DNA from: Klebsiella aerogenes KCTC 2190
Lineage (GTDB): Bacteria; Pseudomonadota; Gammaproteobacteria; Enterobacterales; Enterobacteriaceae
Assembly: GCF_000215745.1 (NCBI RefSeq)
Contig: NC_015663.1
Location: forward strand, 2,790,001-2,854,000
Direction: 5' to 3'
DNA length: 64,000 nucleotides
The stretch's first letter is position 1; every line of letters starts with the position of its first letter. The notes under the pieces are model-generated. The model was given only the letters and a program-made list of their open reading frames with translations, was not told the DNA's origin and searched no databases. Of the stretch, positions 39,400 to 48,385 are shown in pieces. Made by a program: the position numbers and the translations under genes.

Positions 39400-42300
39400 A
39401 TGAATAAATCGTATAAAATTATTTGGAACGAATCATTGCAGGACTGGGTCGTTGCAGGAGAATTTGCCGCTGGAAAGAAGAAAACCAAAACGTCCCGCCT
39501 GATTCGCGCCTGGGCGGCAGGCCTGCTTGGTAGTGCTTCGCTGATATCTTCCTCAGCCTTTGCTGCAGATAGGGAGGTTACGCCTTTTACCCCCACCTCT
39601 GACACCATTGTTATTTCCGGCAACGATAATCTGATCCAGGGAAGCGGAAAAGGGTTTGCTGAGCTGCTGGGGAATGATATCGGATTTCGAAATATCTCCG
39701 TTAAAGACGCCTTTGAACAAGGAATTTTGACCAAAGGTACTGAATTTGTGAATGCGTTTAATGTCCAGCAGGGTGGGCTAAGCGATACTACAACAGTTAT
39801 CGACCCTGTTACGGGTAATAAACGAACGATTAACGTGTTCGATAATGATGACATGTTTACAACTTCTCTTGCCGATTTTACTTTTGCTAACCACTATGAT
39901 GTTGGTCCAGAGGGTCAGTATGTCGATAAATTTATTTACGATATTTCCTCTGATTCGACGCTAAATGTCGATGTCGGAGACAAATCTTCAGAGTGGGTCA
40001 ATAATCCGGCTAACTTTGTCAATATCATCATGAAGAGCAGCGGTACCGAGTCAAAATTTACCTCGGCGGTTTATAAAGTTGAAGATGGCGGGACGTTAAA
40101 TTACAACGGGAAAACGATTGTCTCGCTGGGAAATATCGCCAGCATAGGTAGTACCACTCCACGTTCTGTGGCCGGTTTTCAGGTCCCTGTAGGGGGAACC
40201 ATTGACTCTAAAATTGGCTCATTCACCATTAATAATCTGGATGACATTAAGGCCTATAACACTGCGCTGATTAAAGCGCTGCAGGAAAATCGTCTCTCAC
40301 CAGCGGATTATGAATCCGAGTTTTACAAGGCGCTAACTCCAGGGTCTATTGAAGCGATTGACAGCGTGAGTGCAGGTGACCCGGTTGTTCAGACAATTAA
40401 TAAAAATCGGGTTGCCTATATTTATGCCACTGGCCCGGGTGCTAAGGTCAATATCGCCGATGGCGCCAATATTCAGACGTTCCGCTCTGATGCTAGTTTG
40501 GTCCGGGTTGAGAATGGGGCACAGCTGACCAACTCTGGGGACATTGGGGCTTTCTACAGCAATATCACCAGCGGCGGGTATGTTATTTCGGCGGACAACA
40601 GTTCCGTCCATAACATGGCCACCGGCGTGATTGATGCGGGCACTAACCAGGAAGTGGGCGCCTTTAATTACAATGGCCAGAATATGGCTAATTTAGTACA
40701 AGTTGGCCGGATTACCGCCATTACAGCAAGGGATAGTGACATCATTAACGACGGGGTGATCAACGTCACCTCCCCACAGAGTTATGCTCAACAACTTGGC
40801 ATTCAAGCTCTGGGCGATAGCAACGTTACTAACAATGGCGCAATCAACGTCGCATCGAACACGCAGACCTCCAGCGTGCTGGGAAATGGCGTTGCTAATA
40901 TCGGGGTCAGTCTGGCTGGGCGGGGGTCTGATGACCGCAGCGTCTCGATGGTGAATAACGGCACCATTTCTATTGGTCGATCAGCGCAGCGCAACCTGAC
41001 GGATGTCAGTGAAGATGTGGCGGTGGACTGGGTCGGGGTGACGGGCGTGGCGGTCACGAACGCTAACTTTACTAACAACGGCGATATTACCACCGGCGCG
41101 CTGACGCACGGCGTTACCGCCATCAAATCCGTAGGCGGCACCGTCAACCAGGCAGGGACGATCACTATTAACAGCGCTTATTCTCCTGAAGGCAAGGTGC
41201 CTGCGCAGTCCATTGCCATGGATGTCTGGGTATTCTCTCAGGCGGAAAACAGCGGGACCATTACGCTGAACGGCGTTAACGGCGTGGGGATGAACGTGCG
41301 TGAGAGGGCCGAAGCGACCAACTCCGGTACCATCGTGGTCGCTCAAGGGATCGACGGTCAGAGCAAGACGCCCAACTACGGTATTGTGTCACAAGGGAAG
41401 GGGGCGAAAGCCACGCTCACCGGGAACGTTGATCTGACCGGAGACGGCGCGATTGGCGTGTATGTGAAAGAGGGCGGTGTGGCTGCCGTTGATGGCGGTA
41501 ACGTTAATTTCGTCAGCGGGGTTAACCAGACGGGTTATGTCATCCATGGCGCCGATTCGTCTATTACTAACAGCCACAGCGTGCAGAGCGTCAGCACGGA
41601 TGGCTCCACGCTCTATCGCATTTCCGGCGGGGCCGCCTATGCCGCGGCTGGCGGCGATCTGACGGCGTCCGGCGCCGGCAGCACCATTCTGCTGGCGACC
41701 GGCAGCAATGACGAGAATACGGTGGCCAGCAACATCAATACGGCCGGTATGACGCTGCGTGTGAATGGCCAGGATGCGACGGCGCTACGCGTGGAAGGCG
41801 GCGCGGAAGCGACAATTGACGCCAGTACCAATATTAGCCTTGCGCAGAACGGCGCGACGGCAGGGATCGTCCGTGGCGGCTCGACGACGATCACCGGCGA
41901 AGAAGGCGCTACCGGCGCATCCGTTCTGAACAGCGCCGCGGTACTGAACGGGGATAACGTCGCCGTCGGGGCCCTGGGCTACAAGGTACTGACCGGCGGT
42001 ACGCTGAACCACAGCGGGACTATCGATCTGGCGGCGGCGGACAGCACGGGTGTACTGATCAACGGCGGGACGCTGAATAATACCTCTTCTATTAGCGTGA
42101 ATGGTACCGCCGTCGATATTCTCGGCGCGGATTCGACGGTCAACAACACCGGGGTGATTACCGCAACCGATGGTCGGGCCGCATTCAGGCTGTCTGATGG
42201 CGCGTCGCTCAATCTGACCGGTAGCGGCGTTACCCATGCTACCGGGTCGGCGCACGGTATCCTGCTGGATGACGGCGCTACGGGACTTACGGTCAAAGAT

Positions 42301-45300
42301 GCCACCATCAACATGGATCCGATTAGTACCGGCAACGGCATTGAAAACAAGGCTGAAATTGCCGGTATCCATCTGGATAACACGACAATCAACGCCCATA
42401 ACGGCGCGGGTGTCCGTACTTCGGCTTCGCTGGCGCAGAGCAACAGCGGCGTGATAAACGTCATCGGCAGCGGTACCGGTCTGTTGTTCCAGAATGCCGA
42501 CGGCTCGATGACCGACAACGCCTACGATATGTCTCAGTCCCAGGCCCTGGTTGTGAACGTCAACAGCGCCGAAGGGCGCGGGATGACCACCAATACCTCC
42601 GGGGATATTAAAACCGGCGTCAGCGTCAATGTTAATGATGCCAGCGGCGGCTCTGCGCTGGTCATCGGCGGGCAAACGGCGCACGTTGAACAGTCGGGTC
42701 TGCTGGCATCGGCATCCGCCACGCAGGTGGTGGATATCAACAATGGCCACACCACGGACTTTATGAACAGCGGCACCATTGCCTCTATGGCCGCTGATGC
42801 GCTGGTGATGAATGTGGATAAGCAGGCGGTGCACTTTACCAACCAGGCTAACGGTAACCTGACCGGCGCCGTCAATCTGCTGAGCGGCAATAACACGGTA
42901 ACCCTGGAGCACGGCAGCCAGGCTAAAACCGCGTTCACCACCGGCGCGGGCGATGACCTGTTCGAACTGACGAATATCACCGCAGAGGAAAACCCGGTGT
43001 TGTTCACCACCCTGGATGGCGGCGCGGGCCACAACACGCTGGCTCTCAACAATTCGGTTTATACCCTGAAGGATGCCGACAAAATCCAGCACATGTCCGA
43101 TGTGGAGCTGAAGAATAACTCCACCTTCACGCTCGATCATACCCAGCTTGATTTAACGGCTGCGGATGCCCGCTGGAACATCGACAGCACCAGTACGCTG
43201 GCGATGCAGGACAGCACGGACCTCGATTTCGCCAGCCACCTGCAGGGCGATGGCCTGGTGACCGTCGATCTCGGGGGGCAGGACCATACCTTTGCCTTTA
43301 CCGATAACAACAAGGCCGACGGCTTCGCCGGGACGGTGGAGCTGACCAACAGCCACTTCGTACTGGATGGCGCAACGACTGCCACTAACCAGGCACTGTC
43401 AGACGCCACCCTGAAGCTGGGAGAAGGCAGTATCACTGACGTAGCAAAAGGTACCCAACAGATTGGCGGCCTGGCGTTCAACGGCGGTACGGCGGTATTT
43501 GATACTGACACGGTCGGTAAGTCGGTATCGGATGCCTATATCACCACCACCGGCAACCTGGATATCAGCGGTACCGGCAACGTGCAGGTGAACACCGACA
43601 GCCCGGTATTTAACGGCCCGACGATGCCTGATAACGCGGTCAATTTGCTGGCGCAGGATGACGGCGATATCTCTCTGAAGCTGGCCGGCTCCACCGGCAG
43701 CGTATCGGCATACGGCGGCAACCTGACTCTGCTGGACCGCAACGGCAAGGCGGTCACGGATGCGGTGAGCAGCGCCGTGATGCAGAACGGGGAAACGGTG
43801 GCCAACGCCACCTACGATTACCGTCTGACCTCCGGCGACAACAGCGATGGTCTGTACATCAACTATGGTCTGACGAAAGTCGAGCTGCTGACCAGCGGTG
43901 ATAATGCGCTGACGCTGAATGCGCAGGGCGCCACCGGCGCGGCGGCAGATCTCAGCGCCCAGGTCACCGGCGCGGGCGACCTGGCGATTGATGGCGGCGC
44001 GGGCAATACCGTCTCGCTGTCGAATCTGGCGAACGACTATACCGGGAAAACCGACGTTCGCAGCGGTACGCTGCTGGCGAACAACGATAACGTGCTGGGG
44101 CAGACATCGGAACTGCATCAGGCGGCGGATACCACCGTCGACCTGAATGGCCACAGCCAGAGCGTTGGCCTGCTGAATACCGATGCTGGGGCGACCACCG
44201 ACTTTAATGGCGGCAGCCTGGCCACTGCCAATGGCGGTACCGTGAACGGCGGGCTGACCGGGAACGGAGCGCTGGCGGTTAACGGCGGTATCCTGACGGT
44301 CAATGGCGCGAATGTGCAGATGAACGCGGCAAACACCATCGCCAGCGGCGCCACGGTGGAACTGAACGACATTGCCGGTCTGGGCTCCGCGGCAATCGTG
44401 GATAACGGTCTGCTGGCGCTGAACGAAGGCGTACAGGGCCTGCTGAGCAATAGCCTTACCGGCAGCGGCGATGTGGACAAAAACGGTTCCGGTCTGGTCA
44501 CGATGACCGCCGACGCCGCGCAGTACACCGGTACCACCAACCTGAATGCCGGCGGCCTGCAACTGGGCAGCGACGGTAATGACGTCATGCTGGCCTCCTC
44601 CACCGTGAATGTGGCGGAAGGTACGCAGTTTGGCGGCTTTGGCGGCACGGCCGGCGATGTGAACAACCGCGGTACGCTGACCATTGGCGCGCTTGATACC
44701 AGCGCGAGCGCAGGACATACCTTTACCATCGGTCAAAACCTGAGTAACAGCGGGGTGATCAACGTCAGCGCGCCGGGCGCAACGACGGCAGGTAACACGT
44801 TGCATGTTGCCGGGGATTATGCCGGTAACGGCGGTACGCTGAACCTCAACACCCAACTCGGCGGCGATAACTCGCTCACCGACAAACTGGTGGTGGACGG
44901 CAATACCAGCGGCACCACCCAGGTGGCGGTGACCAATGCCGGCGGCAGCGGTGCGAAAACCCTCAATGGGATTGAGGTGGTTTCCGTCGGTGGAAACTCT
45001 GCCGGTGAGTTCACCCAGAAAGGACGTATTGTTGCCGGCGCCTACGACTACACCCTGGCGCGTGGGCAGGGCGGTAATGCCGGTAACTGGTACCTGACCA
45101 ACAACGGGGAAACGCCGGTAGATCCGGTCAATCCGGATAATGGCGGAGACACACCTGATAATGGCGGTGGCGATAAACCGCATACCCCGGATATTCGTCC
45201 GGAAGGTAAGGCGTACGCCAGCAACATGCAGGCGGCGAACACCCTGTTCAACATGACGCTGCACGATCGCCTCGGTGAGACCCACTATGTCGATGCCCTG

Positions 45301-46161
45301 GGCCAGGAGCAGACCACCAGCCTGTGGCTGCGCCAGGTCGGCGGCCACACTCGTTCTAATGATGGCAGCGGCCAGAACAAAACCCAGGCGAATCGCTATG
45401 TTGCGCAACTGGGCGGTGATATAGCCCAGTGGAGCAGCGACGGGGCCGATCGATTCCATCTTGGTATCATGGCGGGGTATGCGAATCAGCACAGCAACAC
45501 GCGCAACCACCGTAATGGTTACTCTGCGGACGGCAGCGTCAACGGCTACAGCACCGGTCTTTACGGTACCTGGTTCCAGGATAACGAAGAGAAAACCGGC
45601 GCCTATGTCGATACCTGGATGCTGTACAACTGGTTTGATAACAGCGTGTCATCGAAAGGCGCTTCTTCAGAAAGCTATAAATCGAAAGGTCTGACTGCAT
45701 CGGTGGAGACGGGTTATACCTGGAAAGTGGGCGAACGTAACGATCATGAAAGCTATTACGTACAGCCGCAGGCCCAGGTGACCTGGATGGGTGTCAAAGC
45801 AGACGATCATAAAGAGCAGAACGGTACGGTCGTGCAATTCGGTGGCGATGATAACGTTCAGACCCGTCTGGGCGCCCGGTTCTTTATCAAAGGACACAAT
45901 GCCAAGCTGGATAATGGTAAGGACCGGACGTTTGAGCCGTTTATCGAAGCGAACTGGATCCACAATACCAAGGACTTCACCGCAGGCCTGGATGGCGTGC
46001 CGGTTAAAGTCGCGGGAACACGCAATATTGGTGAGCTGAAAACCGGTGTTGAAGCGAAGCTGAATAAAAACGTGAACCTGTGGGGCAATATCGCCCAGCA
46101 AATTGGGGACAAAGGTTACAGTGATACCCAGGCGATGGTCGGGTTTAAAGTTAATTTCTAA
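39400..46161 (+). CDS. Giant type Va autotransporter adhesin
   Basis: 2253 residues. Residues 1-55 are an extended signal peptide (MNKSYKIIWNESLQDWVVAG ... basic KKKTKTSR ... hydrophobic core, cleavage after SSAFA), typical of large autotransporters. The passenger is a long beta-helix-like region with many NSGTI/NNGTI-type turns. Passenger-associated transport repeats occur near residues 1547 (NDYTGKTDVRSGTLLANNDN) and 1707 (YTGTTNLNAGGLQL). A Pro/Asp/Gly linker lies near 1904-1935 (PVDPVNPDNGGDTPDNGG). The last ~280 residues are the outer-membrane barrel, ending in F (MVGFKVNF). Expected role: adhesion or aggregation; receptor unknown. The 5' part is less GC-rich than the 3' part. Confidence 0.93.
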   Translation: MNKSYKIIWNESLQDWVVAGEFAAGKKKTKTSRLIRAWAAGLLGSASLISSSAFAADREVTPFTPTSDTIVISGNDNLIQGSGKGFAELLGNDIGFRNISVKDAFEQGILTKGTEFVNAFNVQQGGLSDTTTVIDPVTGNKRTINVFDNDDMFTTSLADFTFANHYDVGPEGQYVDKFIYDISSDSTLNVDVGDKSSEWVNNPANFVNIIMKSSGTESKFTSAVYKVEDGGTLNYNGKTIVSLGNIASIGSTTPRSVAGFQVPVGGTIDSKIGSFTINNLDDIKAYNTALIKALQENRLSPADYESEFYKALTPGSIEAIDSVSAGDPVVQTINKNRVAYIYATGPGAKVNIADGANIQTFRSDASLVRVENGAQLTNSGDIGAFYSNITSGGYVISADNSSVHNMATGVIDAGTNQEVGAFNYNGQNMANLVQVGRITAITARDSDIINDGVINVTSPQSYAQQLGIQALGDSNVTNNGAINVASNTQTSSVLGNGVANIGVSLAGRGSDDRSVSMVNNGTISIGRSAQRNLTDVSEDVAVDWVGVTGVAVTNANFTNNGDITTGALTHGVTAIKSVGGTVNQAGTITINSAYSPEGKVPAQSIAMDVWVFSQAENSGTITLNGVNGVGMNVRERAEATNSGTIVVAQGIDGQSKTPNYGIVSQGKGAKATLTGNVDLTGDGAIGVYVKEGGVAAVDGGNVNFVSGVNQTGYVIHGADSSITNSHSVQSVSTDGSTLYRISGGAAYAAAGGDLTASGAGSTILLATGSNDENTVASNINTAGMTLRVNGQDATALRVEGGAEATIDASTNISLAQNGATAGIVRGGSTTITGEEGATGASVLNSAAVLNGDNVAVGALGYKVLTGGTLNHSGTIDLAAADSTGVLINGGTLNNTSSISVNGTAVDILGADSTVNNTGVITATDGRAAFRLSDGASLNLTGSGVTHATGSAHGILLDDGATGLTVKDATINMDPISTGNGIENKAEIAGIHLDNTTINAHNGAGVRTSASLAQSNSGVINVIGSGTGLLFQNADGSMTDNAYDMSQSQALVVNVNSAEGRGMTTNTSGDIKTGVSVNVNDASGGSALVIGGQTAHVEQSGLLASASATQVVDINNGHTTDFMNSGTIASMAADALVMNVDKQAVHFTNQANGNLTGAVNLLSGNNTVTLEHGSQAKTAFTTGAGDDLFELTNITAEENPVLFTTLDGGAGHNTLALNNSVYTLKDADKIQHMSDVELKNNSTFTLDHTQLDLTAADARWNIDSTSTLAMQDSTDLDFASHLQGDGLVTVDLGGQDHTFAFTDNNKADGFAGTVELTNSHFVLDGATTATNQALSDATLKLGEGSITDVAKGTQQIGGLAFNGGTAVFDTDTVGKSVSDAYITTTGNLDISGTGNVQVNTDSPVFNGPTMPDNAVNLLAQDDGDISLKLAGSTGSVSAYGGNLTLLDRNGKAVTDAVSSAVMQNGETVANATYDYRLTSGDNSDGLYINYGLTKVELLTSGDNALTLNAQGATGAAADLSAQVTGAGDLAIDGGAGNTVSLSNLANDYTGKTDVRSGTLLANNDNVLGQTSELHQAADTTVDLNGHSQSVGLLNTDAGATTDFNGGSLATANGGTVNGGLTGNGALAVNGGILTVNGANVQMNAANTIASGATVELNDIAGLGSAAIVDNGLLALNEGVQGLLSNSLTGSGDVDKNGSGLVTMTADAAQYTGTTNLNAGGLQLGSDGNDVMLASSTVNVAEGTQFGGFGGTAGDVNNRGTLTIGALDTSASAGHTFTIGQNLSNSGVINVSAPGATTAGNTLHVAGDYAGNGGTLNLNTQLGGDNSLTDKLVVDGNTSGTTQVAVTNAGGSGAKTLNGIEVVSVGGNSAGEFTQKGRIVAGAYDYTLARGQGGNAGNWYLTNNGETPVDPVNPDNGGDTPDNGGGDKPHTPDIRPEGKAYASNMQAANTLFNMTLHDRLGETHYVDALGQEQTTSLWLRQVGGHTRSNDGSGQNKTQANRYVAQLGGDIAQWSSDGADRFHLGIMAGYANQHSNTRNHRNGYSADGSVNGYSTGLYGTWFQDNEEKTGAYVDTWMLYNWFDNSVSSKGASSESYKSKGLTASVETGYTWKVGERNDHESYYVQPQAQVTWMGVKADDHKEQNGTVVQFGGDDNVQTRLGARFFIKGHNAKLDNGKDRTFEPFIEANWIHNTKDFTAGLDGVPVKVAGTRNIGELKTGVEAKLNKNVNLWGNIAQQIGDKGYSDTQAMVGFKVNF

Positions 46162-46167
46162 AATCAC

Positions 46168-46183
46168 GCCCCCTTCGGGGGGC
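46168..46183 (+). terminator. UUCG hairpin between autotransporter and lipoprotein genes
   Basis: GCCCCC-TTCG-GGGGGC, a very stable tetraloop stem six bases after the autotransporter stop and 15 before the next start. With no T run it is more likely an RNA end-protector or partial attenuator than a terminator. Confidence 0.55.
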
Positions 46184-46198
46184 TGTCGAAGGTTTATT

Positions 46199-46774
46199 AT
46201 GCGTTTAAAGTATTTTAATGTTGTACGCAATATATTTATTTCTGGCCTGATACTGTCAACATTATCAGGTTGTGACCAGGGAGATAAAATGCAGCTAAAA
46301 ATTGCTTACCTTGAACCAGGGAAGGTATTAACACAGTCGGTTATTGGCAAGCAGGAGCAGGCCCGACAGCAAAAAGTGCATGATATTTTGTTGCAGGCCG
46401 GTAAGGATGCTGAAGCGCGTTATGCGGAGATGACACCGGAGCAGAAACAAAAAAGCGCGCTGGCAGATCAAACGATACTTAATAACCAGTGGCAGGCAGA
46501 ACAGCGTCATGCCAGGGAAATCAGCATGAAGACGATCGCTGCCGCCGTTGAGGCGTACCGGGTCAATCATAAAATAGATGTGGTACTGAGCCAGAATCAA
46601 GTGATTGCAATAGATTCGAGAAGTAATATCACGAAAGATATTATTGATGAGCTTAAAAAAGTTCACGTTGATTATGGTTCTTTACCTGTGATAACAATAA
46701 AGCAAGAAGAGAGTAAAGATGCAGGGGCGAATAAGAAAGTAGAAAAGCCAACACCACAGGGAAGTGATAAATAG
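46199..46774 (+). CDS. Skp/OmpH-like lipoprotein downstream of the autotransporter
   Basis: 191 residues from ATG 46199. A lipobox LSTLSGC places the lipidated Cys at residue 23. The mature part reads LKIAYLEPGKVLTQS, then a long charged helical hairpin rich in Gln, Glu, Lys and Ala, then VLSQNQVIAIDSRSNITKDI. This order (short strand, coiled-coil, short strands) resembles Skp/OmpH, the periplasmic chaperone for barrel proteins. It starts 37 bases after the autotransporter, so it may be a dedicated secretion helper. Function is inferred from fold pattern and position. Confidence 0.7.
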   Translation: MRLKYFNVVRNIFISGLILSTLSGCDQGDKMQLKIAYLEPGKVLTQSVIGKQEQARQQKVHDILLQAGKDAEARYAEMTPEQKQKSALADQTILNNQWQAEQRHAREISMKTIAAAVEAYRVNHKIDVVLSQNQVIAIDSRSNITKDIIDELKKVHVDYGSLPVITIKQEESKDAGANKKVEKPTPQGSDK

Positions 46775-46780
46775 TTGCAA

Positions 46781-46806
46781 AGCCAGGCCCTGGTGGCCTG
46801 GCTTCT
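46781..46806 (+). terminator. Hairpin after the lipoprotein gene
   Basis: AGCCAGGCC-CTGGT-GGCCTGGCT followed by TCTTATTAT, just after the stop. A moderate terminator. Confidence 0.6.
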
Positions 46807-46855
46807 TATTATAAAAATAACAGTATGATTTTTAAACTACACAGGAGCTAATAAA

Positions 46856-47299
46856 ATGGATGAGTCTCTCAGAGGATATTGGGATTATTGTGGGTTGAAT
46901 TTACTTTTTGTGTCCAGATTACTGGAGGAGCGTCTTGAAAGTAGATTGGCCACTTATGGGGTTACCCTTCGCGAGCTTATGGTTTTACGACTTATTGCGG
47001 ATGACGCTTTTATTAAGCAAAAGGAATTAGATTTATATGTTGGTCATTTTCATGAACCGATAAGAAAAACCCTGGATTCGCTTGAGAGCAAGTTGCTTAT
47101 TAATAGGGAGCATAAACGACGCTGTGGCAAGAGGGTATCTCTGGCAGACGTTACTGAGAGCGGTATTGCACTGCTAAATAAGGCTGATACCATTTTACGA
47201 AGACAAGAAGAGATTTTTCTGGGGCATCTGCCGAGAGCAACAAGAGTTGGTGTAAATTCCACACTCGAAAATGTACTGAAAAAAACGCTCACACACTGA
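46856..47299 (+). CDS. MarR/PapX-like winged-helix regulator
   Basis: 147 residues. LEERLESRLATYGVTLRELM, a recognition region KQKELDLYVGHFHEPIRKTL and the wing REHKRRCGKRVSLADVTESG follow the MarR order. It lies downstream of a surface-adhesin gene in the way PapX/SfaX-type regulators follow fimbrial operons, where they repress motility. That role is only suggested by position and general similarity. Ends in a bidirectional terminator. Confidence 0.65.
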   Translation: MDESLRGYWDYCGLNLLFVSRLLEERLESRLATYGVTLRELMVLRLIADDAFIKQKELDLYVGHFHEPIRKTLDSLESKLLINREHKRRCGKRVSLADVTESGIALLNKADTILRRQEEIFLGHLPRATRVGVNSTLENVLKKTLTH

Positions 47300-47310
47300 A
47301 AAATAGAAAA

Positions 47311-47338
47311 GGGGAATGGTTGATTAAAACCATTCCCC
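47311..47338. terminator. Bidirectional terminator between convergent genes
   Basis: GGGGAATGGTT-GATTAA-AACCATTCCCC. It lies 12 bases after the regulator stop and contains the stop codon of the minus-strand membrane protein. Confidence 0.75.
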
Positions 47339-47593
47339 GAATGCTTTAAAAATCAAGAAAATAATCCATGCGATTAGGGATGGGAGTGCGAAACCTAATC
47401 CAGAAACAAAAATTAACACATTGAAGTATCGAACATCATAAAATTCAAGCCAGACAATAATAAATGTACTCCAGTGAAGATAATGAAAAGAAAGTCCGCA
47501 CCAAAGCAATACTGCAGCGCCACCGCTATAAAGTGAGATAACCAGAATAGCAAGCAGTAGTATTGTTGTTAGCGTTTTTTTGTGATGCCCCAT
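47324..47593 (-). CDS. Small three-helix inner-membrane protein, unknown
   Basis: 89 residues with about three hydrophobic segments (TILLLAILVISLYSGGAAVL, STFIIVWLEFY, VLIFVSGLGFALPSLIAW). Not recognised. It begins five bases after the YidB-like gene on the same strand, so the two probably form an operon. Confidence 0.55.
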   Translation of the reverse strand: MGHHKKTLTTILLLAILVISLYSGGAAVLLWCGLSFHYLHWSTFIIVWLEFYDVRYFNVLIFVSGLGFALPSLIAWIIFLIFKAFGEWF

Positions 47594-47598
47594 TGTTG

Positions 47599-47955
47599 CT
47601 AAGCGTTATGGGGCGCTGTGCCAGAAGTGGCGGTATCCATTACTGCTTTCGGCGTAATCATAGGTAAAAACTGCGCTACCAGGTTTGCGGCGCCTAAAAT
47701 ATCGGTGCCACATTTCTCTGCAAGAGGCTGGAGCTCAGAAAAATCTATAAACTCAAGGACCTGAGCCGCATCAATGCTGAGTGCCTTGTTATTGCTTTGC
47801 CATGAAGAAACAACGTGGGTAAGGTTATGTTCATTCATTTTTTGTAAGAGATGTTGTATTCCACCCAAACTATTTACCCATAAAGCCACATGCTCAAGAT
47901 GCGATTCAGACTGTTCATAACCAAATAGCTTTTTAAGAAAAATAGCGAGGCGCAT
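47599..47955 (-). CDS. YidB-family (DUF937-like) protein
   Basis: 118 residues. VNSLGGIQHLLQKMNEHNLT, HVVSSWQSNNKALSIDAAQV and KCGTDILGAANLVAQFLPMI match the helical repeat of YidB-type proteins (GG...LL..F...GL..VV.SW...G.N..I......L......LA...G......LA..LP). Function of the family is unknown. It is shorter and more divergent than the chromosomal YidB. Confidence 0.65.
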   Translation of the reverse strand: MRLAIFLKKLFGYEQSESHLEHVALWVNSLGGIQHLLQKMNEHNLTHVVSSWQSNNKALSIDAAQVLEFIDFSELQPLAEKCGTDILGAANLVAQFLPMITPKAVMDTATSGTAPHNA

Positions 47956-48047
47956 ATTTACTCCATTTTTATTGTAAATGATGTGTATTGTTTAGCGTCG
48001 ATTGTTAAACAGGAAGCATTCAATTAAATTGGAAGACATATATAGGT

Positions 48048-48099
48048 GGCGGACACATCAGCGACGAAAACTACAACGGAGGAATTTGATGTGCCCGCC
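48048..48099. repeat. Inverted repeat with 13-base arms
   Basis: GGCGGACACATCA (48048-48060) faces TGATGTGCCCGCC (48087-48099), 12 of 13 pairs plus one G:T, with a 26-base loop. It is GC-rich inside an AT-rich stretch. It could be an RNA hairpin or a remnant of a small mobile repeat. Confidence 0.5.
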
Positions 48100-48261
48100 G
48101 TGTTTTGCATAAGTTAATCTAATAAAAATTTCTATGAACTCAATTATATTATTATTTTCAGTCCTGATAGACAATACTAATTCATTTAAATGGTTATTTA
48201 ATAATGTGAGTTCTTTAAATTTTCTTTTTAAATTATTTATGTTGCATGTTTGTATTATCAA
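48058..48261 (-). CDS. Doubtful 67-residue ORF
   Basis: Lys/Asn/Ile-rich product (MIIQTCNINNLKRKFKELTL...) with no recognised domain and a 3' end inside the inverted repeat. AT-rich composition makes chance frames likely. Listed only so that the region is not read as empty. Confidence 0.2.
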   Translation of the reverse strand: MIIQTCNINNLKRKFKELTLLNNHLNELVLSIRTENNNIIEFIEIFIRLTYAKHGGHIKFLRCSFRR

Positions 48262-48317
48262 GATACAATAATTGTTAAATCAATAAAAACTAATGCTGTT
48301 CTAACATCACTTATTAG

Positions 48318-48344
48318 GCCACTTGATATGAGTGGCTTTTTTTT
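48318..48344 (+). terminator. Strong orphan terminator on the plus strand
   Basis: GCCACT-TGATATG-AGTGGC followed by eight Ts. No plus-strand gene lies upstream back to 47299, which already has its own terminator. Suggests an unannotated small transcript between about 47960 and 48344. Confidence 0.65.
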
Positions 48345-48385
48345 ATCATTGACAGCAATAATTCTTAAAATTACAAACGGGATTT

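Noticed and set aside
41785..43140. A 451-residue minus-strand open frame inside the autotransporter
   Set aside because: Same reason: strong codon bias of the real gene leaves long antisense frames; the product is a low-complexity Arg/Val/Ile-rich sequence.
43399..45510. A 703-residue minus-strand open frame opposite the autotransporter
   Set aside because: Shadow of the repetitive, GC-rich passenger gene; the plus strand has a clear signal peptide, repeats and barrel, and the minus product has no recognisable domain.
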